Shown here: positions 44,695 to 53,217 of the stretch, piece by piece | How positions within the stretch are numbered: position 1 is the stretch's first letter | Layout: every line of letters begins with the position of its first letter | Assembly (NCBI RefSeq): GCF_050589685.1 | Contig: NZ_JBNGOS010000006.1 | Span: 124,001-188,000 of the forward strand | Reading direction: 5' to 3' | Length of the DNA: 64,000 nt | DNA from: Saccharicrinis sp050589685 | Lineage (GTDB): Bacteria; Bacteroidota; Bacteroidia; Bacteroidales; Marinilabiliaceae | The notes under the pieces: model-generated | Seen by the model: the letters and a program-made list of their open reading frames with translations, nothing else | Databases searched by the model: none | What the model was told of the DNA's origin: nothing | Position numbers and translations under genes: made by a program

Positions 44695-46368
44695 ATGAAA
44701 ATATTAAAATATATAACAACCGTTTTTCTAGCAACCTTCATTTTCTTTTCGTGTAACGAAGATGAATGGTTAGAAGAAGAAGTATTAGATTTCTACAGTA
44801 TTGGCAACTCCTATGTAACCGCCGATCAGTTTAACGCCGCGGTGGCAACCCTGTATGATCAAATGCAGGACCGCACAATAATGTCCAACCTGGGGGGAAT
44901 GTATATCTTTCAATACACTTCCGACATTGCTTATAACGCAATTGCGCCTACAAATGCATTGAACTCTTACATTGATAAAATAACGCCCAGCAATGGAAGC
45001 ACGCGTAACTTCTGGCGCTGGTATTACCAGATTATTTATTACTCCAATGTAATTCTTTCACGTATTGATGGGGAAAACACCGAGTTCGAATCAGAAGAAC
45101 AACGCAATCAGTTAAAGGCAGAAGCGATGTTCATTAGAGGTAATTGCTATCGCCTATTAGGAATCATGTTTGGCGGAGTGCCCCTGGTTTTGGAAGAGAT
45201 TAAGGAACCAAAGCGTGACTTTGTGCGGGCCACACGCGCAGAAGTATTGGCTCAGGCCATCAGCGATGTAAAATTTGCAGCTGAAAATCTACCTGACCCG
45301 GATGAAGCTGAAGATGGAAGGGTTTCAAAAGGAGCTGCCAACCATCTTTTGGCCGAACTCTATATTACTGGGGAACAGTGGGACAATGCTATTGCAGCAG
45401 CCACCGCAGTCATTGACGATCCAAATTACGAACTGATGACCGAACGATTTGGAACGCGTCAATCAGAACCTGGCGATGTATATTGGGATTTATTCAGGAT
45501 TGGAAATCAAAACCGGAAGTCCAGTGTAAACAAGGAAGCAATTTGGGTATGCCAATACGAATACGATGTGACAGGTGGAGGCCGAAGCAGCAACTATCCA
45601 CAATTCGGAAATCCTCATTACACCACGTTACAAGGCAAAGATGGAATACCTTTATTTGACAAACCTATGGCCGCCTACGGAGGTAGAGGCATTGGCTGGT
45701 TTGCACCAAACAACTTTTTAATTAACGAGGTATGGGATGACCCGGCAGATATGCGGAATTCAGAATATAACATTTATCGCGATATTAAGGCAACAAATCC
45801 TGCCTCTGCTTATTACGGGAAGTATATCGTTGCCGACGATGCCATCGACCAAAGTACGGCCAGAGCATACAATCGGGGTTGGTCGGCCATTATGGTTAAA
45901 ATTACCCCTGTAAATAATCTACCCGATGAATATTACATCGATAAAGAAAGAGGTACCGTGATCAATAGCGGCCCCCAAACATTCAGAGATCACTACTTCA
46001 TGCGACTCGCCGAAACCTACTTATTGCGGGCGGAAGCTTATCTTGGCAAAGGCGATAAAACAAATGCGGCAGCCGACATCAACGTGATTAGAGGCAGGGC
46101 TCAGGCAACTCCGGTGGATGAAGCGGATGTTGATATTGATTACATACTCGATGAAAGGGTGAGGGAATTGGCTTACGAAGAATTCCGTACGGTAACCCTT
46201 ATGCGAACCAAAAAGCTGGCTGAAAGGGTTAAAAAATACAATCCAATGTATAATGGAACTTATGCCACTAATGGGGTTGAAGAATACCATAACCTCTACC
46301 CGATTCCCGCTGACGAAATAGAAAATAACTCGGAAGCAGTACTTGAACAAAATCCGGGCTATAATTAG
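44695..46368 (+). CDS. SusD/RagB-like glycan-binding lipoprotein
   Basis: 557 residues, lipobox Cys in FIFFSC (C20), followed by acidic NEDEWLEEEVLDFYS. The core has EAMFIRGNCYRLLGIMFGGVPLV, and the RagB-type end has MRLAETYLLRAEAYLGKGDK, DERVRELAYEEFRTVTLMR, LYPIPADEIENN and the terminal LEQNPGYN. It is the partner of the STN-bearing SusC 12 bp upstream and should present the glycan whose binding is signalled through FecR. A strong terminator with T-tract follows at 46390, closing this two-gene unit. Confidence 0.95.
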   Translation: MKILKYITTVFLATFIFFSCNEDEWLEEEVLDFYSIGNSYVTADQFNAAVATLYDQMQDRTIMSNLGGMYIFQYTSDIAYNAIAPTNALNSYIDKITPSNGSTRNFWRWYYQIIYYSNVILSRIDGENTEFESEEQRNQLKAEAMFIRGNCYRLLGIMFGGVPLVLEEIKEPKRDFVRATRAEVLAQAISDVKFAAENLPDPDEAEDGRVSKGAANHLLAELYITGEQWDNAIAAATAVIDDPNYELMTERFGTRQSEPGDVYWDLFRIGNQNRKSSVNKEAIWVCQYEYDVTGGGRSSNYPQFGNPHYTTLQGKDGIPLFDKPMAAYGGRGIGWFAPNNFLINEVWDDPADMRNSEYNIYRDIKATNPASAYYGKYIVADDAIDQSTARAYNRGWSAIMVKITPVNNLPDEYYIDKERGTVINSGPQTFRDHYFMRLAETYLLRAEAYLGKGDKTNAAADINVIRGRAQATPVDEADVDIDYILDERVRELAYEEFRTVTLMRTKKLAERVKKYNPMYNGTYATNGVEEYHNLYPIPADEIENNSEAVLEQNPGYN

Positions 46369-46389
46369 TAATAGTGTAAATATAAAAAG

Positions 46390-46434
46390 AAGAAGGAGGA
46401 GCGTGTTGACGCACGTTCCTTCTTTATCTTTTTT
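46390..46434 (+). terminator. Rho-independent terminator after the SusC/SusD pair
   Basis: AAGAAGGA (46390-46397) pairs with TCCTTCTT (46417-46424), with inner CGTG/CACG (46402-46405, 46412-46415) and a T-tract at 46429-46434. It shares the core GTGTTGrCGCAC with the hairpin at 41215. Confidence 0.85.
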
Positions 46435-46570
46435 GAAAACATAGTTATCACTGCAATGTACTTTTTATCCTTCAAAAGGGTAGGTAGCCGACTGAAGGTC
46501 AGGGTGTAAATGGCTGTTTCTGCGTTTCTTTCTTTCTCTAGGATCTGCGTATGATAAAAATATAATAATC

Positions 46571-47239
46571 ATGAAAAAAGTGCTTATTTGCTTTATTTTC
46601 ATTCTTTATACATCTCAGTTACTGGTTGCCAGGGAAAGAATGCTTCAGGGTAAAGTAACCACCTTCGACAGTATCCCTTTAATAGGGGCGAGCATTCTGG
46701 TTAAAAGCACAAAGCAAATAGTTAAAACGGATTCTTCGGGTTTTTTTTCCGTATCGATTCAACAAAAAGATAAAATTAAAGTTACTGCTCACGGTTTTTC
46801 AAACCAACATGCTAAAATAACAGATACCATAAAATTCATAGATGTGAACTTGAAGCTAAAACCGGGACACGAAAACCGGGAAATGGCGGTTAGTTGCGGA
46901 CATGTTAAAGATAAAGATAAATTATACGCAGTTTCCAGTTTAAACACAAACGAACTGGACTTTACACAGTATACTAGCATATACGAGCTTATAAAAGGAC
47001 GATTTCCGGGAGTGGAGATAAATGGGAGCGATATAATAATTCGCGGAACTTCATCTTTTCTGGGTAGCCACGCTGCCTTGCTGGTTGTTGACGGAGTAAT
47101 TGTTGATCAAGTTTTTTTCTCAAATCTGATCCCGTCAGAAATTGCCACCATCAATATATTAAAAGATGCCGGTGCAGCGGAGTATGGTTCAAGAGGGGCA
47201 AATGGTGTTGTTTTGGTTCAAACAATAATGAAAAAATGA
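46571..47239 (+). CDS. Barrel-less SusC-like protein: regulatory domain plus TonB plug only
   Basis: 222 residues. Signal peptide (about 1-21), carboxypeptidase-regulatory-like domain (about 25-100: MLQGKVTTFDSIPLIGASIL, TDSSGFFSVSI), then a complete TonB plug (about 130-222) with SIYELIKGRFPGVEI, IIIRGTSSFLGS, LLVVDGVIVDQ and INILKDAGAAEYGSRGANGV. The protein stops just where the barrel of a SusC would begin. The stop overlaps the next sulfatase's start by 4 bp (ATGA), so it looks like a working, translationally coupled gene, not a fresh truncation. Possible roles are a periplasmic plug-like carbohydrate- or TonB-interacting adaptor, or an inherited SusC fragment; neither is established. Confidence 0.88.
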   Translation: MKKVLICFIFILYTSQLLVARERMLQGKVTTFDSIPLIGASILVKSTKQIVKTDSSGFFSVSIQQKDKIKVTAHGFSNQHAKITDTIKFIDVNLKLKPGHENREMAVSCGHVKDKDKLYAVSSLNTNELDFTQYTSIYELIKGRFPGVEINGSDIIIRGTSSFLGSHAALLVVDGVIVDQVFFSNLIPSEIATINILKDAGAAEYGSRGANGVVLVQTIMKK

Positions 47240-48993
47240 TGATGGTAAAGGATCATGAAGGATTAACAAGTTATTACAACTATAAAACAATCTCAAGAAT
47301 AGGATTGCTGCTTGTTATTCATTTGGCGCTATATAGTTGTTCGGATGTTAATAACGGCAAGCAAGAGCCCAATATCTTATTAATACTTACCGATAACCAA
47401 AGTTATTACGAATTGAGCTGCAATAGGCACGAGATTGTAAAAACCCCGAACATTGATAAAGTTGCAAAACAAGGTGTGGTGTTCGATAATTTTTATGCAA
47501 CACCTTATTGTTCGCCCAGCCGGGCAGAGCTTCTTACCGGTCGTTATTCCTTGCGGTATGGAATTCACAACACCATTGGAGGCGTTTCAATACTTCCTAC
47601 TACCGAAATATTAATTTCCGATTTATTAAAAGATGCTGGCTATACCTGTGGTGTATTTGGCAAGTGGCATTTGGGTAACGAATACCCCTATAATCCTATT
47701 TACCGGGGATTCGACAAATCCTTTATTCATGATGGTGGTGGAATAGGACAATTTCCTGATTATTATGGAAATACCCACATCGATGCAAGCTACAACCACA
47801 ACGGGAAATTTGTTTCTTCCTTAGGTTTTTCTTCCGATGTTCTCTTTCATGAAGCTCAGCATTTCATAAAAGAGAATCAAAATAACCCTTTCTTTTGTTT
47901 TGTGTCGACCCCGGCAACCCATGGCCCCTGGCAAGCTCACCCCGAAAAATTGAAAGAACTTAAAAAACGTGGAATTGAGGGAACTGATAAAGAGATGGCC
48001 CTTTATTCAATGATTGAAAATATTGACGATAATGTGGGGATGTTACTTTCCGAACTCGATTCGCTGGAGTTAACGGAAAATACGCTGGTAATTATTGCCA
48101 CGGATCAGGGAATGCGTTATCGGGGTTTACCCAACCCACCGGCAGTAAACAACCACGGATTGCCCGATGATGTGCTCGACTTTCGCCACAAGGTATTTTG
48201 TATGATGCAATTCCCTAAGAAACAAAAACAGGCTTATAAATCAATGGCACTCACCGGAATTGTAGATATTCCACCCACAATTATCGATGTATGCGGACTC
48301 GAAGTTCCTGCTAATATGGATGGGCGAAGTTTAAAACCATTGTTGACAGACACCAAAGAATGGGATGATGACCGTACAGTTATTGTGCAATGCCCTAGAA
48401 ACAGAAAGCGAAAAAAATATAAAAACGCCTCGGTTAAAACCAGAGAATGGCGCTTACTTGATGGTAAATTATTGTTTAATGCTATTGAAGATCCTTATCA
48501 GTTAGAGGATGTTTCGGCAAAACACCCACAAGTTGTAGATTCCCTTAATGCTATTTACAACGAATTTTGGGAAAGCCTTCCCACAGAGCCAATCTTGGCT
48601 CGACATATTATTGGAGCTAAAAATGCACCCGAGATACGTCTCAATGCCATGGATTGGTACAAAGGAAATAATCCACATACGCAAGGGCAAATTCCTTCAA
48701 AACGAAATAATGGTGTTTGGCCGGTTACCATTGCTAACGATGGGCTTTACCATTTCGAATTGCGGAGTTTCCCACGCGAGCACCCGAAAACTATTGCTGC
48801 AAATAAAACGGTGTTAAAAATTGGCGAAAGTGTATTTTCGAAGATAACAGATACTGAGCAAGAAAAAGTTACTTTTGAGGTAGAGCTGAAAACAGGGCAA
48901 TATGACCTATCTACCTTTTTTGAGTCTGATTCTTCCGACGAAAATAAAAAATCGTGGGGAGCCAACTTTGTTTATATAAACCGAATAGAATAA
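47236..48993 (+). CDS. S1-family sulfatase with C-terminal beta-domain
   Basis: 585 residues; lipobox LYSC (Cys about 35) after a long leader starting with three Met codons. The calcium block reads PNILLILTDNQSYYELSC, with Asn in place of the second Asp. FGly motif CSPSRAELLTG (Cys about 92) and the following GKWHLG are canonical. DQGMRYRGL replaces the usual DNG(Y/E)xxG. About 110 extra C-terminal residues (VTIANDGLYHFELRSFPREH and on to WGANFVYINR) form a predicted beta-sandwich that may bind the glycan. Start is coupled to the plug-only gene and the stop is 17 bp before GH2. Confidence 0.93.
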   Translation: MMMVKDHEGLTSYYNYKTISRIGLLLVIHLALYSCSDVNNGKQEPNILLILTDNQSYYELSCNRHEIVKTPNIDKVAKQGVVFDNFYATPYCSPSRAELLTGRYSLRYGIHNTIGGVSILPTTEILISDLLKDAGYTCGVFGKWHLGNEYPYNPIYRGFDKSFIHDGGGIGQFPDYYGNTHIDASYNHNGKFVSSLGFSSDVLFHEAQHFIKENQNNPFFCFVSTPATHGPWQAHPEKLKELKKRGIEGTDKEMALYSMIENIDDNVGMLLSELDSLELTENTLVIIATDQGMRYRGLPNPPAVNNHGLPDDVLDFRHKVFCMMQFPKKQKQAYKSMALTGIVDIPPTIIDVCGLEVPANMDGRSLKPLLTDTKEWDDDRTVIVQCPRNRKRKKYKNASVKTREWRLLDGKLLFNAIEDPYQLEDVSAKHPQVVDSLNAIYNEFWESLPTEPILARHIIGAKNAPEIRLNAMDWYKGNNPHTQGQIPSKRNNGVWPVTIANDGLYHFELRSFPREHPKTIAANKTVLKIGESVFSKITDTEQEKVTFEVELKTGQYDLSTFFESDSSDENKKSWGANFVYINRIE

Positions 48994-49010
48994 TCTAATA
49001 AATAATACAA

Positions 49011-51497
49011 ATGATGCTTAAAAACCTCTGCAAAGGACTGGTATTTCTGATAATATTAGTTATGTGTTCCAGTTGTGTTCAAAATAAACCGGAGATTCCT
49101 CGTCAAAAAGTTAAAATCGATTTCGACTGGACTTTTTCAAAAGGCGATTTTCCTGAAGCCAAAGAACAATCATTCGACGACAGTAAATGGGAGAAAATTG
49201 ACGTACCGCACGACTGGAGTATTTCCGATACATTTTCAAAAGATAATCCTACAGGTAAATCCGGAGGATTTGCATCAGGCGGAATTGGATGGTATAGAAA
49301 AGCTTTGAGCCTGGATGGTATTTCCAAAGGCTCGAAGGTAAGCATCGAATTTGGCGGTGTTTATATGAACAGCGAAGTTTGGATCAATGGGAACTATTTG
49401 GGAAAACGTCCCTTCGGTTACATCAGTTTTAATTACGATTTAACACCCTATCTGAATTTCGATGGCGAGAATGTACTTGCAGTTCGTGTCGATAACTCGA
49501 AACAACCCAATGCGCGATGGTACACAGGTTCGGGCATTTACCGCCATGTTTGGCTAGTTGCCACAAATAAGTTGCACATTGCCCGTCACGGTGTTTTTGC
49601 CACTACCGAAATTAAAGACGATGGTTCGGCTGCAATTGAAGTAAGTACTTCTATTATAAACGATAATGATGCAGATCGATCTATTAGTTTGCAAAATCAA
49701 TTGTATTCTCCGGCTGGAGAGTTAGTTGCCGAATTTGAAACAGATGCTAATCTTGAACAGGATGGTTCTCAGGAAATTGTTCAGAATCTTACGGTTGCGA
49801 TACCTGAACTATGGTCACCCGACCAACCCAACTTGTACAAATTGAAAACTGTAATCAGTCAAAAAAATAAAATAGTTGACGAAGTTGAAACCAACATTGG
49901 TATCCGAGAATTTACATTTTCAGCCGACAATGGCTTTACCCTAAATGGCAAAAGCATGAAGTTTCAGGGCGTGAACAACCACAGCGATCTGGGAGCATTG
50001 GGGGCTGCCATTAATGATCGAGTGTTACATCGTCGTCTTGAAATTTTAAAAGAAATGGGATGCAATGCCATCCGTACTGCCCATAACCCACCCTGCGACG
50101 AGCTTTTAAATATGTGCGACAGCATGGGGTTTATGGTCATGGATGAGGCCTTTGACGAGTGGTTGGAATCGTGGCCATTTGGAGGAGTTAAACCTCCGCG
50201 TGGTAAAGTAAAATACGGTTATCATTTGTTATTTAACGAGTGGGCAGAAAAGGATTTAACCGAACTGATCAAACGCGACCGCAACCACCCTTCGGTAATT
50301 ATATGGAGTGTTGGAAACGAAATACCTGATGCTTGTTTCGAAGTAGGCGTGGAGCGTTTAAACAAATTAATCGACGTCGTTCGCGAGAATGATCCAACGC
50401 GGCCGGTTACTTGTGGAATTACCCACATGCACCTGGCCAACGAAAGTGGCTTTGCCAGCGCGCTCGATATTACTGGTTACAATGGCGGCGGCGGATCATG
50501 CTTTATGTACGAAAAAGATCATGAGACATATCCCGAAAGAAAATTTATCGCCACAGAAGTGCCACACTCATTTCAAACGCGAGGCATTTATCGTACACAA
50601 TCGTGGTACCGTGGACAAAATCCTTTAGGCGGAATTATGAAAGTGCCGAATTTAACCGAAGAGGAAGTTTTTCCCGATCATCCAAAATATTACAGTTCGT
50701 CGTACGATAACGCTATGGTGCGTATTGGTGCACGCGATTCGTGGCGCCGCACCCGCGATTTCGATTATATGGCCGGCGAATTCCGCTGGACCGGTTTCGA
50801 TTATTTGGGCGAAACCATGTTTGGCTGGCCTGCAAAATTGTGGAATTTTGGGATTATCGACATGTGCGGTTTCCCAAAAGATACCTACTATTTCTACAAA
50901 AGTCAGTGGACAGAAGAACCCATGGTGCATATTTTTCCGCATTGGAACTGGGAAGGTAAAGAAGGTGTAGAAATTCCGGTAGTGGCCTATTCGAACTGCG
51001 AAAGTGTTGAGTTGTTTTTGAATGGTAAATCACTGGGGGAAAAAGAAATGGGCGACAACATGGATTTGGTTTGGCTGGTTCCTTATCAGCCGGGTATCTT
51101 GATGGCAAAAGGGAAAAGCAACGGAGAAATATCCTGCGAAATGGAAATTGAAACCGCCGGCAAACCGGCAAAAATTGAAATGCTGGTCGACAATTCTACT
51201 ATAAAAGCAAACCGTACCGATGTTGTGCATTTGGAAGTTAATGTTGTGGACGTACAGAACCGGTTTGTACCGGATGCTTCCAACAAAATTTCTTTTAATA
51301 TTGAAGGCGATGCTACAATACTTGGAATCGACAATGGCGATCCTCTGAACCAGGCAAGTTTTGTTGGAAATGAAATTACGGCGTTTAACGGAAAGTGCCT
51401 GCTGATTGTGAAAGCCGGCAAAAACGCGGGTAAAGTAACGGTTACTGCCAAATCGGAAGGATTGGACAAAGCCGTGGCTTTAATTCAAATAAAGTAG
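49011..51497 (+). CDS. GH2 beta-glycosidase (beta-galactosidase type) lipoprotein
   Basis: 828 residues with lipobox MCSSC (C22). Domain order: sugar-binding beta-sandwich (about 30-190, with VPHDWSI, GIGWYRK and VWINGNYLGKRPFGY), immunoglobulin-like domain (about 195-300), TIM barrel (about 300-600), then C-terminal Ig-like domains (to 828, including VELFLNGKSLG). Acid/base is E437 in WSVGNEIPD and nucleophile is probably E516 in FIATEVPH. The NHSDLGALGAA and CNAIRTAHNPP blocks favour beta-galactosidase-like members, but glucuronidase and mannosidase alternatives are not excluded. It lies 17 bp after a sulfatase, fitting desulfation before cleavage. Confidence 0.94.
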   Translation: MMLKNLCKGLVFLIILVMCSSCVQNKPEIPRQKVKIDFDWTFSKGDFPEAKEQSFDDSKWEKIDVPHDWSISDTFSKDNPTGKSGGFASGGIGWYRKALSLDGISKGSKVSIEFGGVYMNSEVWINGNYLGKRPFGYISFNYDLTPYLNFDGENVLAVRVDNSKQPNARWYTGSGIYRHVWLVATNKLHIARHGVFATTEIKDDGSAAIEVSTSIINDNDADRSISLQNQLYSPAGELVAEFETDANLEQDGSQEIVQNLTVAIPELWSPDQPNLYKLKTVISQKNKIVDEVETNIGIREFTFSADNGFTLNGKSMKFQGVNNHSDLGALGAAINDRVLHRRLEILKEMGCNAIRTAHNPPCDELLNMCDSMGFMVMDEAFDEWLESWPFGGVKPPRGKVKYGYHLLFNEWAEKDLTELIKRDRNHPSVIIWSVGNEIPDACFEVGVERLNKLIDVVRENDPTRPVTCGITHMHLANESGFASALDITGYNGGGGSCFMYEKDHETYPERKFIATEVPHSFQTRGIYRTQSWYRGQNPLGGIMKVPNLTEEEVFPDHPKYYSSSYDNAMVRIGARDSWRRTRDFDYMAGEFRWTGFDYLGETMFGWPAKLWNFGIIDMCGFPKDTYYFYKSQWTEEPMVHIFPHWNWEGKEGVEIPVVAYSNCESVELFLNGKSLGEKEMGDNMDLVWLVPYQPGILMAKGKSNGEISCEMEIETAGKPAKIEMLVDNSTIKANRTDVVHLEVNVVDVQNRFVPDASNKISFNIEGDATILGIDNGDPLNQASFVGNEITAFNGKCLLIVKAGKNAGKVTVTAKSEGLDKAVALIQIK

Positions 51498-51623
51498 CAT
51501 GTACTAATTTTAAGAGGTATTTTATTCAACAAGGGGTATAAATCAATCGGGTAAAATTGAGCCAAGCGGAAAAATATGCGCACCCAGGATGGACAGCGGC
51601 TTTTTACTTTAAGTATTAAAATC

Positions 51624-53084
51624 ATGAAACAAATAACCGTTTTATTCGCCATTTTTATTTTTGTTGTTTTTGAAAGTAAAGGGCAAAAACCTAACATCAT
51701 TTATCTAATGACAGATGACCAAAACATATCTTCAGTTGGATGTTATGGAAATAATGAGGTGGAAACGCCAAATATGGATAAAATTGGGGAAGCGGGTATG
51801 ATTTTCACAAAGCATTACAATACCACTGCCATTTGCATGGCAAGTCGGGCTACGGTAATGACAGGTATGTACGAATACAAAACGGGCACTAATTTCTCTC
51901 ATGGAATTATGAAACCCGAAGTCTGGAAAAAATCATACTCGGTGCTTTTGCGGGAGGCCGGATACTTCACGGCATTTGCCGGAAAATTTGGTTTCGAAGT
52001 GGATGGGCTGGGGTTATGTGAAAAGGAATTTAAGATATGGGGTGGTGGTCCAGGACAAACTTACTATGAAACAAGGAAAAATAGTTCCATGGCGAAATAC
52101 GCCAAAGACTTTCCTCATTCTACGTTGTCCTATGGCGCTTTTGGACAGGATGTGATTCGAGAAGCCGTGAAAAAGGATAAACCATTTTGTTTATCCATTA
52201 GTTTCAAAGCTCCTCACCGCCCAGTGTCGCCCGATCCAAAATTTGACCATATTTATGAAGGGAAATCCTTCACCAAGCCAGCAAATTTTGGGCGCGAAGC
52301 GGGAGAACACATGTCCGAGCAAAGCAAGCAGGGACGTCAGTACAAAAGGTTCCATGAATGGAAATATTCCACTGATTATGATGGCGTTATGGCAAAATAC
52401 TACCAACTAATTTATGCTGTAGACGTAGCCGTTGGGATGATAATGGATGAGTTGGAAGAACAGGGAATTGCCGATAATACGATAATCATTTTCACCAGTG
52501 ACAACGGGTATATTTGTGGTGCTCATGGCTACGCATCAAAAGTACTTCCCATGGAAGAGTCGTCACGGGCACCTTTAATGATTTACGACCCACGAAGCAA
52601 GAGTGCAGGCAAAAAAATACGGTGTGCCGCACTTACCGGAAACATCGATTTTGCACCAACCATACTTGATTTAGCTGGGGTGCAAATACCCAAAAACATG
52701 GATGGCGCAAGCCTTGTTCCGTTGTTGGAAAATCCGAAACACGATATTCATGAACAACTTGCTTTTATTAATGTATGGGGCTCTGCACCAATACAAAGCC
52801 TTACCTGTATTACAAAAGATTTGAAATATACCTATTGGTGGTATGGAAATTCGGAAATGGAACCATGTGAGGAACTTTACAATCTGGCTTCTGATCCCAT
52901 GGAGATGAAAAATCTTGCAAACGACGAAAAATATGTAGAGCAGCTAAAGGTAATGCGTGCAAAATACGATATGGAATTGTTGAAATGGAAACAACAAGCG
53001 GTACCTTATAATAACTATCAGAAATATGCCAAAATATTCAACCGCACAATTCCCTGGCAACAAAAACAATTCACGGAAAAATAA
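51624..53084 (+). CDS. S1-family sulfatase, CMASR variant
   Basis: 486 residues from the ATG at 51624, which gives a proper signal peptide (MKQITVLFAIFIFVVFESKG); the upstream in-frame ATG at 51576 adds a polar leader. PNIIYLMTDDQNISSVGCYG carries the calcium-site Asp pair. FGly motif is CMASRATVMTG (Cys about 71), a CxASR type. TSDNGYICGAHGYASKVLPMEESSRAP resembles the S1 branch that includes heparan N-sulfatase and exo-acting sulfatases (S1_8-like by impression). No lipobox is seen, so it may be a soluble periplasmic enzyme. It follows GH2 by 126 bp and ends before a short hairpin. Confidence 0.92.
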   Translation: MKQITVLFAIFIFVVFESKGQKPNIIYLMTDDQNISSVGCYGNNEVETPNMDKIGEAGMIFTKHYNTTAICMASRATVMTGMYEYKTGTNFSHGIMKPEVWKKSYSVLLREAGYFTAFAGKFGFEVDGLGLCEKEFKIWGGGPGQTYYETRKNSSMAKYAKDFPHSTLSYGAFGQDVIREAVKKDKPFCLSISFKAPHRPVSPDPKFDHIYEGKSFTKPANFGREAGEHMSEQSKQGRQYKRFHEWKYSTDYDGVMAKYYQLIYAVDVAVGMIMDELEEQGIADNTIIIFTSDNGYICGAHGYASKVLPMEESSRAPLMIYDPRSKSAGKKIRCAALTGNIDFAPTILDLAGVQIPKNMDGASLVPLLENPKHDIHEQLAFINVWGSAPIQSLTCITKDLKYTYWWYGNSEMEPCEELYNLASDPMEMKNLANDEKYVEQLKVMRAKYDMELLKWKQQAVPYNNYQKYAKIFNRTIPWQQKQFTEK

Positions 53085-53116
53085 AACATTCAAGTCAAAC
53101 CAATCTATAAGAGAAA

Positions 53117-53137
53117 TGCACAATCGTGCACCTTTTT
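53117..53137 (+). terminator. Weak hairpin terminator after the CMASR sulfatase
   Basis: TGCAC (53117-53121), AATC, GTGCA (53126-53130), then CC and TTTTT (53133-53137). The stem is only 5 bp, so read-through into the esterase is likely. Confidence 0.4.
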
Positions 53138-53217
53138 AAATGAATAACGTTATTTTTCTTAGTACAGCACCGAATCTTTTTCAATTTTAGTGGATACGAA
53201 TGACTAAAAAATATAAA

